Translations under genes and position numbers: made by a program
The notes under the pieces: model-generated
Seen by the model: the letters and a program-made list of their open reading frames with translations, nothing else
Told to the model about the DNA's origin: nothing
Databases searched by the model: none
Source: Acanthornis magna
Taxonomy: Eukaryota; Chordata; Aves; Passeriformes; Acanthizidae
DNA length: 64,000 nucleotides
NCBI GenBank assembly: GCA_036785705.1
Contig: JAWUZG010000015.1
Location: 1,116,001 to 1,180,000, forward strand
Reading direction: 5' to 3'
Shown here: in pieces, positions 38,926-50,288 of the stretch
How positions within the stretch are numbered: the first letter of the stretch is position 1
Layout of the letters: each line of letters starts with the position of its first letter

Positions 38926-39619
38926 CGGAAAGAGACACTTTAATCACGCTCAGGTTCCCAGGCTCAGAGATGGGTTGGGCTGGGAGTGAGTACCAGGAGG
39001 CACAAACAATGGCAGAGTGACAGTGATGGGCTGATCCCAACACCTCCAGGACCTTCCAGGCTTCTTCTTAAGGAAATCCCTCCCTGGCGATCCCTCCCTG
39101 CTCAGGGGCAGCAGCTCAGCACTGAACTCACGGGAGACGCCAGCCTGCTGTGGGATGCTCCTGGGGACCCCAGATTTGGGAGTCCATGCCCAGCCCACCC
39201 ACACCCTCTGCAGAAGAAGCTGTAAGGACCTGCCTGTCTGTGTAAAACTGCAGTCCCAGGTGAAATGTTTTATTTGCTCCCTTAAATCACAGCTCTGCTT
39301 TTTTTTTTTATTTTTTAAATTTTTTATTTTTTACCCTGCTCTAAACCCCAGCACCAGCTCCACTATTTCCCACATTCCACACACAGAGAACATATCCTGG
39401 CAATTCCCCACCCCCCGGTTCTGTTTTTGAAGCACAGTGAGCAATTACACTCAGCTGCACTCCTAAGGCAGCGTTATCGAGGCTCATGCACACACTTTGC
39501 TGCTGGCAGCTGCTGCACAGATCAGCCCATGGAGCTGGGAGCTGCAGGGATCCTGCTGGAACCCCGAGATGCTCCTTGGCTGGGGTGGCTGCAGGGTGAG
39601 CCGGGGTGAGCCCTGCCCG

Positions 39620-39930
39620 GGGGATTGTCCTCTCACCAGCACCAGCATCACCACGCATCTCCTGGTGGTCCCAGGGAGCTCTGAGCAGGCACCAGCTTCC
39701 CAGAATGTGGCCACCACCGGCTCTGGGCACTCCCTGTCTGGCACAGAATCATGGAATTGTTATGGAAAAGACCTCTGAGACCATCGGGTCCAACCATCAA
39801 CCCAGCACCAGCACCAGCACCACGCAGCTCCTGGTAGTGCCCAGCTTCCCACCGAGGTCATGGCATGGCCACCACCGGCTCTGGGTGCTCCCTGTCCTGC
39901 AGAGAATCATGGAATCATTATGGATGCAAA
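39620..39930 (-). repeat. About 175-bp segmental tandem duplication that includes a CR1 3' terminus
   Basis: The block accagcaccagcatcaccac... ggccaccaccggctctgggc... cacagaatcatggaattgtt (39638-39757) recurs at about 39806-39925 with the same order of words, including a second CR1 terminus gagaatcatggaatcattat. One copy has about 12 bp more between two landmarks. Confidence 0.8.
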
Positions 39931-40170
39931 AGTTCTCTGAGATCAAGTCCAACCACCCACCCAGTGCCACCACCATGTCCTAACCCATGTCCCCAGGTGC
40001 CACAAACGCCTTTTAAATCCCTCCATGATGGGGACTCCACCATTGCCCTGGGCAGCTGTTCCAGTGCTTGACAGCCCTTTCTGTAAAGGAATTTTTCCTA
40101 ATATCCAATCCAAGCCTCCCCTGGCACCATTTGAGGCCATCAGCACCCTTGGCTGAGGCACTGGACACGG
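39733..40170 (-). mobile_element. CR1 LINE 3' fragments, classical type, doubled terminus
   Basis: The second, longer copy (from 39904) reads gagaatcatggaatcattat, gatcaagtccaaccacccac, tgtcctaacccatgtcccca, ccattgccctgggcagctgt, tttttcctaatatccaatcc, tttgaggccatcagcaccct, all inverted. The first copy (39740-39800) carries only the terminus. Confidence 0.9.
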
Positions 40171-41871
40171 GTGCCACCCTGCACCCAGTGATGGGCTGGC
40201 AGTACCACGGGCTGGCACAGGTGGGTGGCTCTGCGCTCTCGGGGAGCCCCAGTGGAAATCCTTGGGTATCGTTTGGGGATCTCCAGGGGCAAGGTCACTC
40301 CTCAGGGCTGAAGGAGGAGGATGTATTTCCCCTGAGCCCCAAGGACACCCAGCACCCCTGAGGGACGGCACGTGGCTCTGGGTGGCACTGGGGAGCCCAG
40401 GTGTGGGCACAGGCTGCTCTGCCCAGCCCAGGGCTCCTTCCTGCCGGTGGCAGATGTGTCCATATCCCTGGGAATGCATTAATAGAGTCACTGCTCCTCA
40501 CTGCTCCAACAATATTTACCTGCAGGTTGCCAAGTGCTCCTCCACAGAGCAAATATTTGTGTGTTCCATCCACCCTGAGAGCCGCACTGCCTGGGAACAG
40601 CATCCCTGCGAGATGGATCAATGGGGATCTGCCACGGCTGAGGCTGCTCCTCCACAGCCAACAGGTCCTTTTCCACAGGTGTGACACAGGGATGTGCCTG
40701 GGGACACCTCAGGGTGCCTTCCTGGGGGAAACTGAGGCTGCTCCTTTCTGCCACAGCAGTGCTGAAGGAAAGGATGCTGCTGGGATAACCCCAAATCCAG
40801 CCCTGAGCAGAGAGGACACAACTAAAATCCAGTAACTCCCTTCTGGAAAAGCCCAGCTCAAAGTGAGAGACTTAAAAAATCCTTCCGTTGGCACAATCCA
40901 TGAAACGTCCTGGGCAAGGATCTGTCTGGCTCCTGAAGCAGGAGACAGCAGGTTTTGGGGAGGCCAAACCTTTTGGGAGAGCAGAAATGGGGCCCATCCC
41001 TTTTTCCTGTGTCTGGGAATGCTCCTGCCCACTCCTGCTGATCCCTGCCTGGGGCTGGAGCTGCCAGAGCTGCTGGATTTGGGCATCACAGGCTGTTCCA
41101 CAATCAGGCTCCTGCCCTGCCGCAGGGGCACGAAAACCTGTGTTTGGATCGAGGGAAAACTCCAGCCCAGCCACCCAGAGATCAAGCAATTATTGCTGAT
41201 TAGGAGGGGGGTAAATCGGGAGCGGCTGAGGAAAAAGGCTTTTGGGACAGGGCCTGGCACTGAATGGAGGGGACAGGGAGAACCATCCCTGATAGGGAAC
41301 CGAGGCAAACATTTCCAGCATCTTAAGGAGGGCATTTTTTAGCTGTGACCTGGTTGTGTTTCATCCCAGGAAAGGCTGGCTGTGGCATTCAAGGACCCAA
41401 GTTTATTCAAAGATCCGAGTTTATTCCCCTGTGCCAATTTGTCACCCTTATCTCCAGTAGCCCACGCTGCTCTAGCAGGGCTTGGAAGCAAATGTTGCCC
41501 TTGAGGAAGCAGCACGTGCTGGGAAAAGAGATCCAGCCAAAGGAGATGCACGAGGATTCCAGAATGGGATTCGCAGGTCTCTGGGAGAGGGGCACAGTAG
41601 CTGCAGCAGGGAGTGGGGCTTTGCTGAGGAATCCTCTCCCTCCTATCAGAAAATTACCCCCTGAGTGCTGGACAGCAGCTGGAAAGGGAGGGGAAAGGGT
41701 TTGCCATGAAATATGTGCAATGAAATCACAAAGCTTACAGAAAAATGTACACGGCCCTTTTCTTAGATTCAAACTCCAAGTTACAATTTACTGTTTCTCA
41801 GTAGAGGTTACAGCTTTCATTCTTCTTATTAAAAGCATGGCAACTCCAAAATAAAAAACCTTCTGTAACAA
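40171..41871. other. Intronic sequence, no gene seen
   Basis: A 208-codon minus frame at 40709-41335 and a 159-codon plus frame overlap each other here. Neither shows a domain, conserved-looking composition or paired splice sites. Confidence 0.5.
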
Positions 41872-42065
41872 TTGCCCCATCCCTGGCAGTGTCCCAGGCC
41901 AGGCTGGACAGGGCAAGGAGCAACCTGGGATAGTGGAAGGTGACCCTGCCATGGCAGGGGGTGGAATGGGATGAGCTTTAAGGTTCCTTCCAACCCGAAC
42001 ATTCCATGATTCTATGATCTTTAAGGCTCCCATCAACCCAAACCACTCCGTGATTCTATGGTTCT
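41872..42065 (+). mobile_element. CR1 LINE 3' fragment with a duplicated terminus
   Basis: Forward: ccatccctggcagtgtccca, accctgccatggcagggggt, ctttaaggttccttccaacc, cattccatgattctatgatc. A second terminus follows: ctttaaggctcccatcaacc, ccaaaccactccgtgattct, atggttct. Confidence 0.93.
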
Positions 42066-42567
42066 TTGTCAATTTGCAACAAAAAAGGTAATTTTTAACC
42101 TCAAAATCTTGAATAAAAACTCATCCTTTTTGTTTTTCTGCTGTGGAACAAAATCCCCGATGTTATCGCTGTGGAGAGCTATGAAATCTATAAAAGGTGG
42201 CCTTCCCATCAAATTCTGTGATCATGGCATTATTGATGCATCCCCCACTCCACAGGATTTCCCTGCAAAGAGCCTGGAAAACGCTGATTATCAGGAGCCT
42301 TGGTCAGCAAACTGACAAGTGCTGGACTATTTGATGTGCTGCTCCCCACGATAAATAAATAAAACTGCTGCTTTGCCCTTTATAGCATTGATTAGATCTG
42401 GGTAAAACAAATAGGGAGGAAAAAAAAAATCACAGGAGGGACTTACAGTTGCTCTTTAACTGAATCCCAGCCTGGAGGGGGAGGAATTCCTGTTAATTGT
42501 GTTGTTTCCAGGGTGCTGCAGTGGGATGGTGAAGGTTGAACAGTGCCCAGCTGAGGGTCGAGAGCCC

Positions 42568-42668
42568 AGGCTGGAGGGATGGCACAGCCCTGGCTGGAGG
42601 GATGGCACAGCCCAGGCTGGAGGGATGGCACAGCCCAGGCTGGAGGGATGGCACAGCCCAGGCTGAGG
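42568..42668. repeat. 24-bp minisatellite, about 4 copies
   Basis: The unit caggctggagggatggcaca plus gccc repeats four times, with one unit reading cctggctgg. The next copy decays into aggctgagggtggg. Confidence 0.95.
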
Positions 42669-42932
42669 GTGGGCACAGGGTCAGGGGGAAAGGTTTCTGA
42701 GCTGCTCTGCCTCCCAAGCACCCAGCCAGAGGCAGGAGTAGCCTGAAGGAGCAGGAAAATGGGAGTGCAAAGAGGCAAATGGCTGAGGAAGCAGTGAGAA
42801 GCACCCGGTGCAGAGCAGGAGCAGCTTTGCCCATCAGCTCTTTGCAGAGTGCCTGGTGGCCTGTCCATGCTGGCCATGGCCCAGGAACTCAGGGAGAGCT
42901 GCAATTCTGACCTTTCCTACAGCCTGACCAAC

Positions 42933-43015
42933 CTCCAGGGTGCCCAGAGAAGCTGTGGCTGCCCCTGGAGCCCTGGAAGTGTCCAAGGCCAGGCTGGACA
43001 GGGCTTGGAAGAACC
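42933..43015 (+). mobile_element. CR1 LINE short internal fragment
   Basis: Forward: gggtgcccagagaagctgtg, gctgcccctggagccctgga, aggctggacagggcttggaa. No 3' terminus. It sits between two minisatellites. Confidence 0.85.
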
Positions 43016-43080
43016 AGGTGTCCATCTGTGCATACCTTTCCCTCGGCTCTCGCTGCTCATTTCCCCACATCATTTCAGTG

Positions 43081-43390
43081 CCACCCATCCTCTGTCCTGC
43101 CCTGCCCTGCCATCCATCCCCTGCCCTGCCCTGCCATCCAACCCCTGTCCTGCCCTGCCATCCATCCCCTGTCCTGCCCTGCCACCCATCCTCTGTCCTG
43201 TCCTGCCATCTATCCCCTGTCCTGTCCTTCCATCCATCCCCTGTCCTGCCCTGCCACCCATCCCCTGTCCTGCCCTGCCACCCATCCTCTGTCCTGCCCT
43301 GCCATCCATCCCCTGTCCTGCCCTGCCATCCATCCCCTGTCCTGCCCTGCCACCCATCCTCTGTCCTGTCCTGCCATCCATCCCCTGCCC
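43081..43390. repeat. 24-bp minisatellite, about 13 copies
   Basis: The unit is ccatccatcccctgtcctgc plus cctg, with variants (ccacccatcctctg, ccatctatc, tcctgtcctt). The length of 24 (8 codons) keeps all frames open, giving octapeptide-repeat frames on both strands. Confidence 0.96.
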
Positions 43391-43689
43391 CGCTCTGTCC
43401 CCACCCCTTCAGCATCCCCCCTCCCCCTCGCCAATGGAAAATGATGGCACCAGCCAGCCCCAATTTCCTTCTCCACCAAACAAATCCTGTGCCAAATGTT
43501 GTGGTTTGTCCAATGAGTGAGAGCAGAGCCTTTCTCAGTCCAAATGGTGATCTTTAATCTCCAGAGGCTTCTGCCACCTGGAGTACAGGCTTCACTTCTA
43601 ATTACTGGTGTTAACAAGCCTGCCTGCAATAGCAAGCTCCCCACTGGTGTTTTTCCAAGGGTTTTGTGGAAATGACACTGGTGTCACAT

Positions 43690-43855
43690 TCCCTCCAAGC
43701 TCTGTCCAGCCTGGCCTTGGACACTGCCAGGGATCCAGGGACAGCCACAGCTTCTCTGGGCACCTGTGCCAGGGCCTGCCCACCCTCACAGGGAAGGACT
43801 CCTTCCCAAAATCCCATCCAGCCCTGCCCTCTGGCAGCTAAAAGCCATTAGAAGA
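43690..43855 (-). mobile_element. CR1 LINE internal fragment
   Basis: Inverted: tccaagctctgtccagcctg, gccacagcttctctgggcac, cccaccctcacagggaagga, cctgccctctggcagctaaa. The 3' terminus is missing. Confidence 0.88.
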
Positions 43856-43860
43856 ATCCC

Positions 43861-45964
43861 AATTTTTTTTTCTGTTTGCAGCCAGAAACTTCCTCTGCCC
43901 CAGGGGGCTCGCCCCACATTCCAGAAGGGAATGTGAAATAGGCTCAAGCCACCTTGCCCAGGAGACTCTCTGCTTTTTCTTTTTGAGGTCTGAGCCCCCA
44001 AACCTTCTGTTCTTCTCCATCCATCCCACCCAAGCCAGTGCCTCTCGCCATGCAAAGAGCAATCCCTCAGACAGAGCTCCTTGTTACTTTGAATTTTATG
44101 GAATATAGATCTGTTTCCTCCCCAGCTCTGAGCTTTGCTGACTCAGAGCAAAGGGATCTTTAATGATCCCCTGGATAGCTGTATTTTTCTTACCTAAGTG
44201 CTCACAAATTGCATCCTATGACCAATTAAACAGACGGTCTCTCATTTTTTCACAACAAACATAATTTGTAATTCTGAAATGTCAATAAAAAGTCCTTCCT
44301 TCCTTTTTATATTCCACGGCATTTGCAACTCAGCTCAGTAATTCTGGAGTCGATAATTAAAAAAAGGGGCAATTAGGGTATTAATTGGGAATCACCAAGT
44401 TACTTCATAGAATATATTCCATATTTCTCCTCTGCCTGTTCTGTCCAGACTGCTCTCACCACACTGAATGCTGCTCCATCATCACAGCCAGGGATTTTAG
44501 AGCAGCCCATCCCTCCCTCTCAGCCCTTCAGCTCAGCTGGGCTCCTGCCTGGAAACACCAGACAAGTGATGGATCTGGTAGAGGGCAAGGGAATGATGAA
44601 TCCCGGAGGGATGAGCAGGATTTGCCTTGAACTAAGCTGTGTTTGCTGTTTGGAACCAGGAGGGGGAAAACCAGCCTGGTGACTGTGGAGAATTACAGTG
44701 AGAAGAGGGGAAAAGAATTTTCTGAAAACACTGTTGTCCACCACAGCCGCAACAGTTTCATTTTATAAATGATACATTTTGTTTCCTGCCTGCTGTTCTG
44801 GGTTATTCCTATCACTGAAAAATAGAAGTGGCCCAACAGAAAGCAGGTTTTTGGTACAGAAAGCAGGTTTTTGGTACTAAAAAACCAGTGGTGTAGTTAC
44901 TAAAAACCAGTGGTGTAGCCCAAATCTCACTTCAGCCATCCATGCATCCCTTCCACTGCCCTGGAAAAGGGTCTGGATATGGGAACCCTGAGCCAGACAG
45001 GGTCCCCAAACCCTGGGGAGGCTCAGGACCCCCCACTTGTCCATGGCCTTGTCTCACACAGGGAAGGGAGAGGATGAGTCTGGAAGAAGAATGAGGGTGA
45101 GGGTGGAAGAACAGGGAGCGAGCACCTGCACTGGGAGGGGATCACCTCCTGAGTGTCCCCAGCCCTGCAGACACAAGCCAAACCAGCTCCCTCAGCCCTG
45201 TCCCTCCTCCTGCCTCCTCCCACCTGACACCTTTGGAAGTGGGATGCTGTTCTCTGGTTTCCTTTCCCAGCAATGCCCAAACTCACGGGAGGCATGCTGC
45301 ATGTGCAGACCGCACACTCAGACAGGAGGCAGAGCCCACACAAGCCCAGGCACACAGGCAGTGCACTCTGCCTTCCCCAGCTCTCCCTTGGAGGGATCTC
45401 CGTGCTATCAGGAGGGATATTTCTGATATCAGAGTGCTAACACAGCCTGGCTTTGGATGGATTGGCAGCTCACCACCTGCAGTATTAAGACTTCCATCAG
45501 CTGTCTCGTCACACAAAGAGCAGTGTCTCTATCAAATCCTAATACCTGTGATTCTGCAAGTTTGGGATTAATCCCGAGGATAAGGAGGAAATGCAAGTCA
45601 GCTGAATGCAGGGGGATGTTATCCCAGTTTGGGGATGCTGCTGCCTGGGAATAGCTCCTCTGCTCCAGCACAGCAGCTCTGGCACTGGAGGGCACGCAGG
45701 GGAGGCAAAGGATGGAGGCAAAGAAGCACAAACATGCCAAGGGAGTGAGGGACTACTGCAGACACTCTGGAAATCGCTCTGGAAGGGAAATGAGGTGAGG
45801 CAGAGGATGGGAATGAGGGCCAGAGGAAGCTCACGTGGGGGAAGGTCTCACTGAGCCCATCACAGGTGCTTTGAGGTGCAGTAGTGCCCTTCTTCTGCAG
45901 CATGAGGCAATGTGAGCTCAGATCACCTCGAGGGAGGGGATCCTCCTCCTCTGCTCTGCTCAGG
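43861..45964. other. Intronic sequence with an AT-rich island at 44090-44420
   Basis: The AT-rich island holds tgaccaattaaacagacgg, acataatttgtaattctgaa and gataattaaaaaaaggggca. The rest is GC-rich apart from the paired duplications near 44.84 kb. Confidence 0.5.
44837..44920. repeat. Paired short tandem duplications
   Basis: A 20-bp unit (acagaaagcaggtttttggt) occurs twice from 44837. It is followed by two copies of a roughly 21-bp unit, actaaaaaccagtggtgtag. The ggtttttggta and tactaaaaacc words are near reverse complements and could pair. Confidence 0.88.
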
Positions 45965-46238
45965 TGAGACCCCACCTAGAGAACTGCCTCAGCCCTGGGG
46001 CCCCCAGGGCAAGAAGGACACAGAGATGATGGAATAAGTGACAAGGAGGGCATGGAGATGCTCCAAGGGCTGGAGCCCCTCTGCTCTGGGACAGGCTGGG
46101 GGGAGCTGGGGGTGTTCAGCAGAGAGGAGAAGGCTCCAGGGAGATCTCAGAGCCCCTGGCAGTGCCTAAGGGGCTCCAGGAGAGCTGGAGAGGGACTGGG
46201 GACAAGGGATGGAGGGACAGGACACAGGGAATGGCCTG
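45965..46238 (+). mobile_element. CR1 LINE internal fragment, cut at its 3' end
   Basis: Forward: accccacctagagaactgcc, cctggggcccccagggcaag, ggagatgctccaagggctgg, agaaggctccagggagatct, gggatggagggacaggacac, agggaatggcctgacc. It stops at 46238 against an oppositely oriented fragment. Confidence 0.85.
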
Positions 46239-46370
46239 ACCCCCCGGCTGTCCCCTCCTGTTAGGAGCCGTGCAGAGCCACAAGGTCCCCCTGAGCCTCC
46301 TCTTCTCCAGGCTGAGCCCCCCAGTTGCTCGAGCCCCTTCCCAGCTCCATTCCCATTCCTGGACACGCTT
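46239..46370 (-). mobile_element. CR1 LINE internal fragment, inverted against its neighbour
   Basis: The plus strand reads ggctgtcccctcctgttagg, cagagccacaaggtccccct, gagcctcctcttctccaggc, cccttcccagctccattccc: the reverse complement of the segment seen forward at 23660-23800. Confidence 0.83.
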
Positions 46371-47429
46371 CCCACGCTCAGTGTGCCCACGAGCTGTCCC
46401 TGTACCTGTGGGAATTCCCTCACCACAGAGCCCTAAAGCCAAAAATCAGCCACATTTCACCTCGCTCTCCAACTTCCCAGCAGCTCCAGTTAGTGCTGCT
46501 GCACCCTGGCCAGCCCTTGAGTCCTCCCTGCACCACACAGGACACAGGAGGCACCACCCAGGCACCAGGGCCCTACAAGAAGGCTTTTCCACAAATCTCC
46601 TTGCAGAGGGATCTCAGCAGACTTTGAACAGCCAGGAAAGGCAATGCAGCTTCCTGATCCCCCTCCCAGGGCATCACCTCTGCCAGCCCATCAAACCTTG
46701 ACCCTCCAGCACCATAAACTCCAGCATTTACACTCTGCTTTGGAGCACGAGAAGGAAAAACTTCACTGGAAGGTTTGGCTGGGTCCATACTAAAAATTCT
46801 CCATCCTTTACATACTTTTCCCTCAAATTACAAAACAGTATCACCTGATTTTACAGTTCTGCAGATTTCACGTGCCACAAAGCAGCATCTATGCGTGTTC
46901 CCAATATCTGCCTGCCTTTGGCTTGGAGCATCCCTTACCTGCCCATTTTATGTTTACAAGTACAAAGGCAAAGCTCCAGTGCTGCTTTCCACCCCCTGCA
47001 AATCGAGATATTGGTGTTTATTTATAGCTCCTTGTTTGCAGAGAGCCCATGGAGAGGGAAAGAGATGTCATTCCCAGGGGAAGGCAGAGGGATTGAATCA
47101 ATCACCACACGGAGGGGCCTGGGGTGTTTCACAAAAGAACCACAATTCACAATGGAAGATAAATTATCCAAACAGATCCAAACACATCCTTGTCTGTCAG
47201 TGCCTGTCTTGATACAATCTTCACAATAAACAGAGCAGGAGCCCCTTTTTGAGGTCTGTCAGTAAAGTACAGCTTTCCCCTGCAGGTTTTGAGTTTGCTC
47301 AAGTTGGAGGCTCACTTTGAATCTCAAACTCTGACACTGACTGACCCCCAAATGCTCTCCAGCTTCTTCAAAAGTTTCCTTCCAGAGCTGGGAAACAAAT
47401 CCTCCCAAAGTGCTGCAAACTGCTCTGCC

Positions 47430-47705
47430 ATGGAATGCTTGCAGGGTTTGTGTTGGAAGGGACCTTAAAGCTCATCCCACTCCACCCCTGCTGTGGCAGG
47501 GACACCTCCCACTGTCCCAGGCTGCTCCAAGCCCTGTCCAGCCTGGCCTTGGACACTGCCAGGGATCCAGGGGCAGCCACAGCTGCTCTGGGCACCTGTG
47601 CCAGGGCCTCACAGGAACAATTCCTTCCCAATATCCAATCTAACCCTGCCCTCCTTCAAGTTAAAGCCTTTCCCCCCTTTCCTGTCACTCCATGCCTTTA
47701 TAAAA
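47430..47705 (-). mobile_element. CR1 LINE 3' fragment
   Basis: Inverted: ggaatgcttgcagggtttgt, ttggaagggaccttaaagct, ctgtggcagggacacctccc, then ttcccaatatccaatctaac and cttcaagttaaagcctttcc. The extreme terminus is degraded. Confidence 0.92.
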
Positions 47706-48382
47706 AGTAGGATGAGGTAAGGATGGGCAGGATGGGGGCTGCTCCTACATGAAAAAAAGCTATTTCTGTAGCTGTAGTAGAGGGAGAAGGGAGCTCGTCT
47801 CCTTTTCTCCTGCATTGACAAAAATTGTTGAAGACAGACAAGGAGAGCTTCTTAATTTGGAAATAGGGTCAGCACCTCACAGACACGCACAGATTTCCCT
47901 GCCAGCATCAGGGAACTGACCTACCTTCAGGATTTATAGGGTGATCCCACCTGCAGTGCCAAACTCAGTTGAAGAGGGAGAATGGAAAATAGGGAGAACG
48001 AGGAAAAGAATAAAAGAGAAAGAATGGAATAAAATCAATGGAATGAACAAGTTCCCATGTTTCCTACACACCTCTGCTGAGTGCAGCAGCCAGCTGCTCC
48101 TGCACACAGGCAACTGCAATCCTATACTTCCCACATTTTATTCCCTAACCAAATGTAACCATGCCAATACCTCACTGTGGAACTACAAATATTGATAACC
48201 AACCACCAATTAACCCAGCAACGTTCCCTTGGCTCCTCTGAGTCTGTCTGAGATCTCCTAAGCTTTACCTGAGCCACACAGTGCCCTTTGTATTCCCTCA
48301 TTTTCTGTAGGGTGAGAATATCCCAGGGCTGTTACACTCAAGGGATTACCAATTTGATGCCACGGGAGTCAGGAGGTGGAAT

Positions 48383-48640
48383 GATAGAATCATGGAATAT
48401 CCTGAGCTGGAAGGACCCACAGGATCATCCAGCCCAGCCCCTGGCCCTGCACAGATATCCCAAATCCCACCCTGTGCATCCCTGAGAGCGTTGTCCAAAC
48501 AGTCCTGGAGCTGTGTCTGTTCCCTGTTCAGTGCCCTGTGGGAGAAGGACCTTTTCCCAAAATCCAAAGGGCATGACCTACCCAGCCATGCCCTGTGCTA
48601 GGGCCAGGTCCAGTCCCACCCTTTGTCCCCCCTGGTCCTC
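48383..48640 (-). mobile_element. CR1 LINE 3' fragment, 'cctgagctgg' type
   Basis: Inverted: gatagaatcatggaatatcc, tgagctggaaggacccacag, gatcatccagcccagcccct, gtccaaacagtcctggagct, then a diverged tail to about ttgtcccccctggtcc. Confidence 0.87.
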
Positions 48641-50288
48641 CATCAGACAGAACCAACTCAGGACACAACCTACCCTGGAAGTGGAAATCCCATCCACAAG
48701 CACAGCTCTGACCACAGGGCTTTTTAGCAGGAACAGGGAACTGTGTAGATGACCACCATCTGGAGCCTCAGCCTGCTGTGTTTTGGGCCTCTTCTCCAGG
48801 AGAGCAGGGAATAGCTTGAGATCTTGCCCTGCTGTCTGTTTTTAACAAACATGTGGTTCCCATCCTCCGACCCCTTTCCCACTTTTGGGCCCAGCTTGCA
48901 AATCAGAGGGCCCCAGATGACAAAATAACCTGAGCACCTGCAGTAATGTGCCTTCCAGAGCCATTGTGGTAATGGCAGGAGCTGCTCTGTAAGAAAATGG
49001 ACCATTTAGGGGTGGCAAATAAGAGACCTCAGTGCCTCCCTGCCATGGAGGAGAGTTGGGGGTTCCCTCTTTGTCTGAGCTGGGCTGTGGCAGCCACAGG
49101 GCAACTAAAGGACAGAAGAAAAGTCATTTATTCCCTTTTTCCTCCCACGATTTCCTCAGTGTTTAAATGCAGACCAGGAAAAAGCTTCAGAGCAGCAGCA
49201 GAGCTGGGCTGGGAGCAGCCAGGGCTCCGCAGGGCTGCACATCCTCATCTCAGGATAACAGCAGCAATAAAGAGCTGCTGGGAGCACAGACTCCTCTCCC
49301 TGCTCAGAGCTGGAGCCAAGCAAAGCCTGACCCCTCCCTGTCCCTGGAACACCTCCCTGCCCATGGGAAACTCAGCAGGAAAGTGATACCAGGTCCTAGC
49401 CACCAAAATTGTTCCATTTGGAGGACAATCACTGGGAAAAGACCTTTTCCTTATCACAGCAATAGGATGGGAATTACCTAGAATTAATTTCAAGACATTG
49501 GGGTGGAAGCCAAGCCCAAGCAAGGAGGGGATCCAAGAAGCAGCAATCCCAGGCCTGTTGGGCCTGGAATTACAGTGCAGCAAGGTCACTAATGGGGGGA
49601 AAAACTCATCCAAGCAATTCTGAGTGGGAGGGAAGGGTGGGAGACGACGCTGGCAAGTGCAGGGTGAAATCAAACTGGAGAAATCAATAATGGGAGAGGA
49701 CAGAGAGGGGCATGGGACACAGGAAGAGATAAATTAAAGGCTTGCCCAGGTGTTGTGATGGCTAGTGAGCAATAAATTAAATCAAAGAGGGCAACGGGGA
49801 CAAGCAAGGCACTGTGAAAAATTAATTAAAAGGAAGGGAGGCATAACCAAGGCATAAAACATGGGTGCTGCTGGAAAGATTATTGGAGCCAGGCAGTGGA
49901 GAGGCTTTGGGAAGGGTAACAGGAGCCAGGGCAGGGGCTGTAAAGGCTGTGAGCACATGGCAGGGGCAGGGAAACAACACAGATGCATTTCCTGAGAAGC
50001 AGGAAGGCATTGCAGAAGAAAAGAAGTCTCTTGCAGAAGACGGTGCTGGCATAGCACACTTCACTCTTGGCTTTTGTGGCCAAAATGCAGCAGGACATTG
50101 AGTGCCCCATCTGCCTGCTGCTGTCCCCATCCCCTGCCCCACGGGAGGGTCACGGGGCTGCTGCAGGGTGGCATTTTCCCTGCCTGTGTCCCACCTGTGT
50201 CTGCACCGAGCCAGGGAAGGGCTGAGCAGGGCAGGCTGGGGCTGCCCCCAGGACTCCCCTGTGGCTCTCCCAAAGCAACCCACGGCTC
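48641..50288. other. Intronic sequence, no gene seen
   Basis: A purine-rich, A-rich part (49600-49860) with several ATTAA words leads toward the 11-bp minisatellite. No CR1 or LTR is recognised. Confidence 0.5.

Noticed and set aside
43081..43390. CRISPR-like or other spaced repeat array
   Set aside because: Units are contiguous with no unique spacers, and the DNA is animal nuclear sequence.
42834..43644. Octapeptide-repeat frames (up to 223 codons) on both strands
   Set aside because: Product of the 24-bp minisatellite, whose unit is eight codons long.
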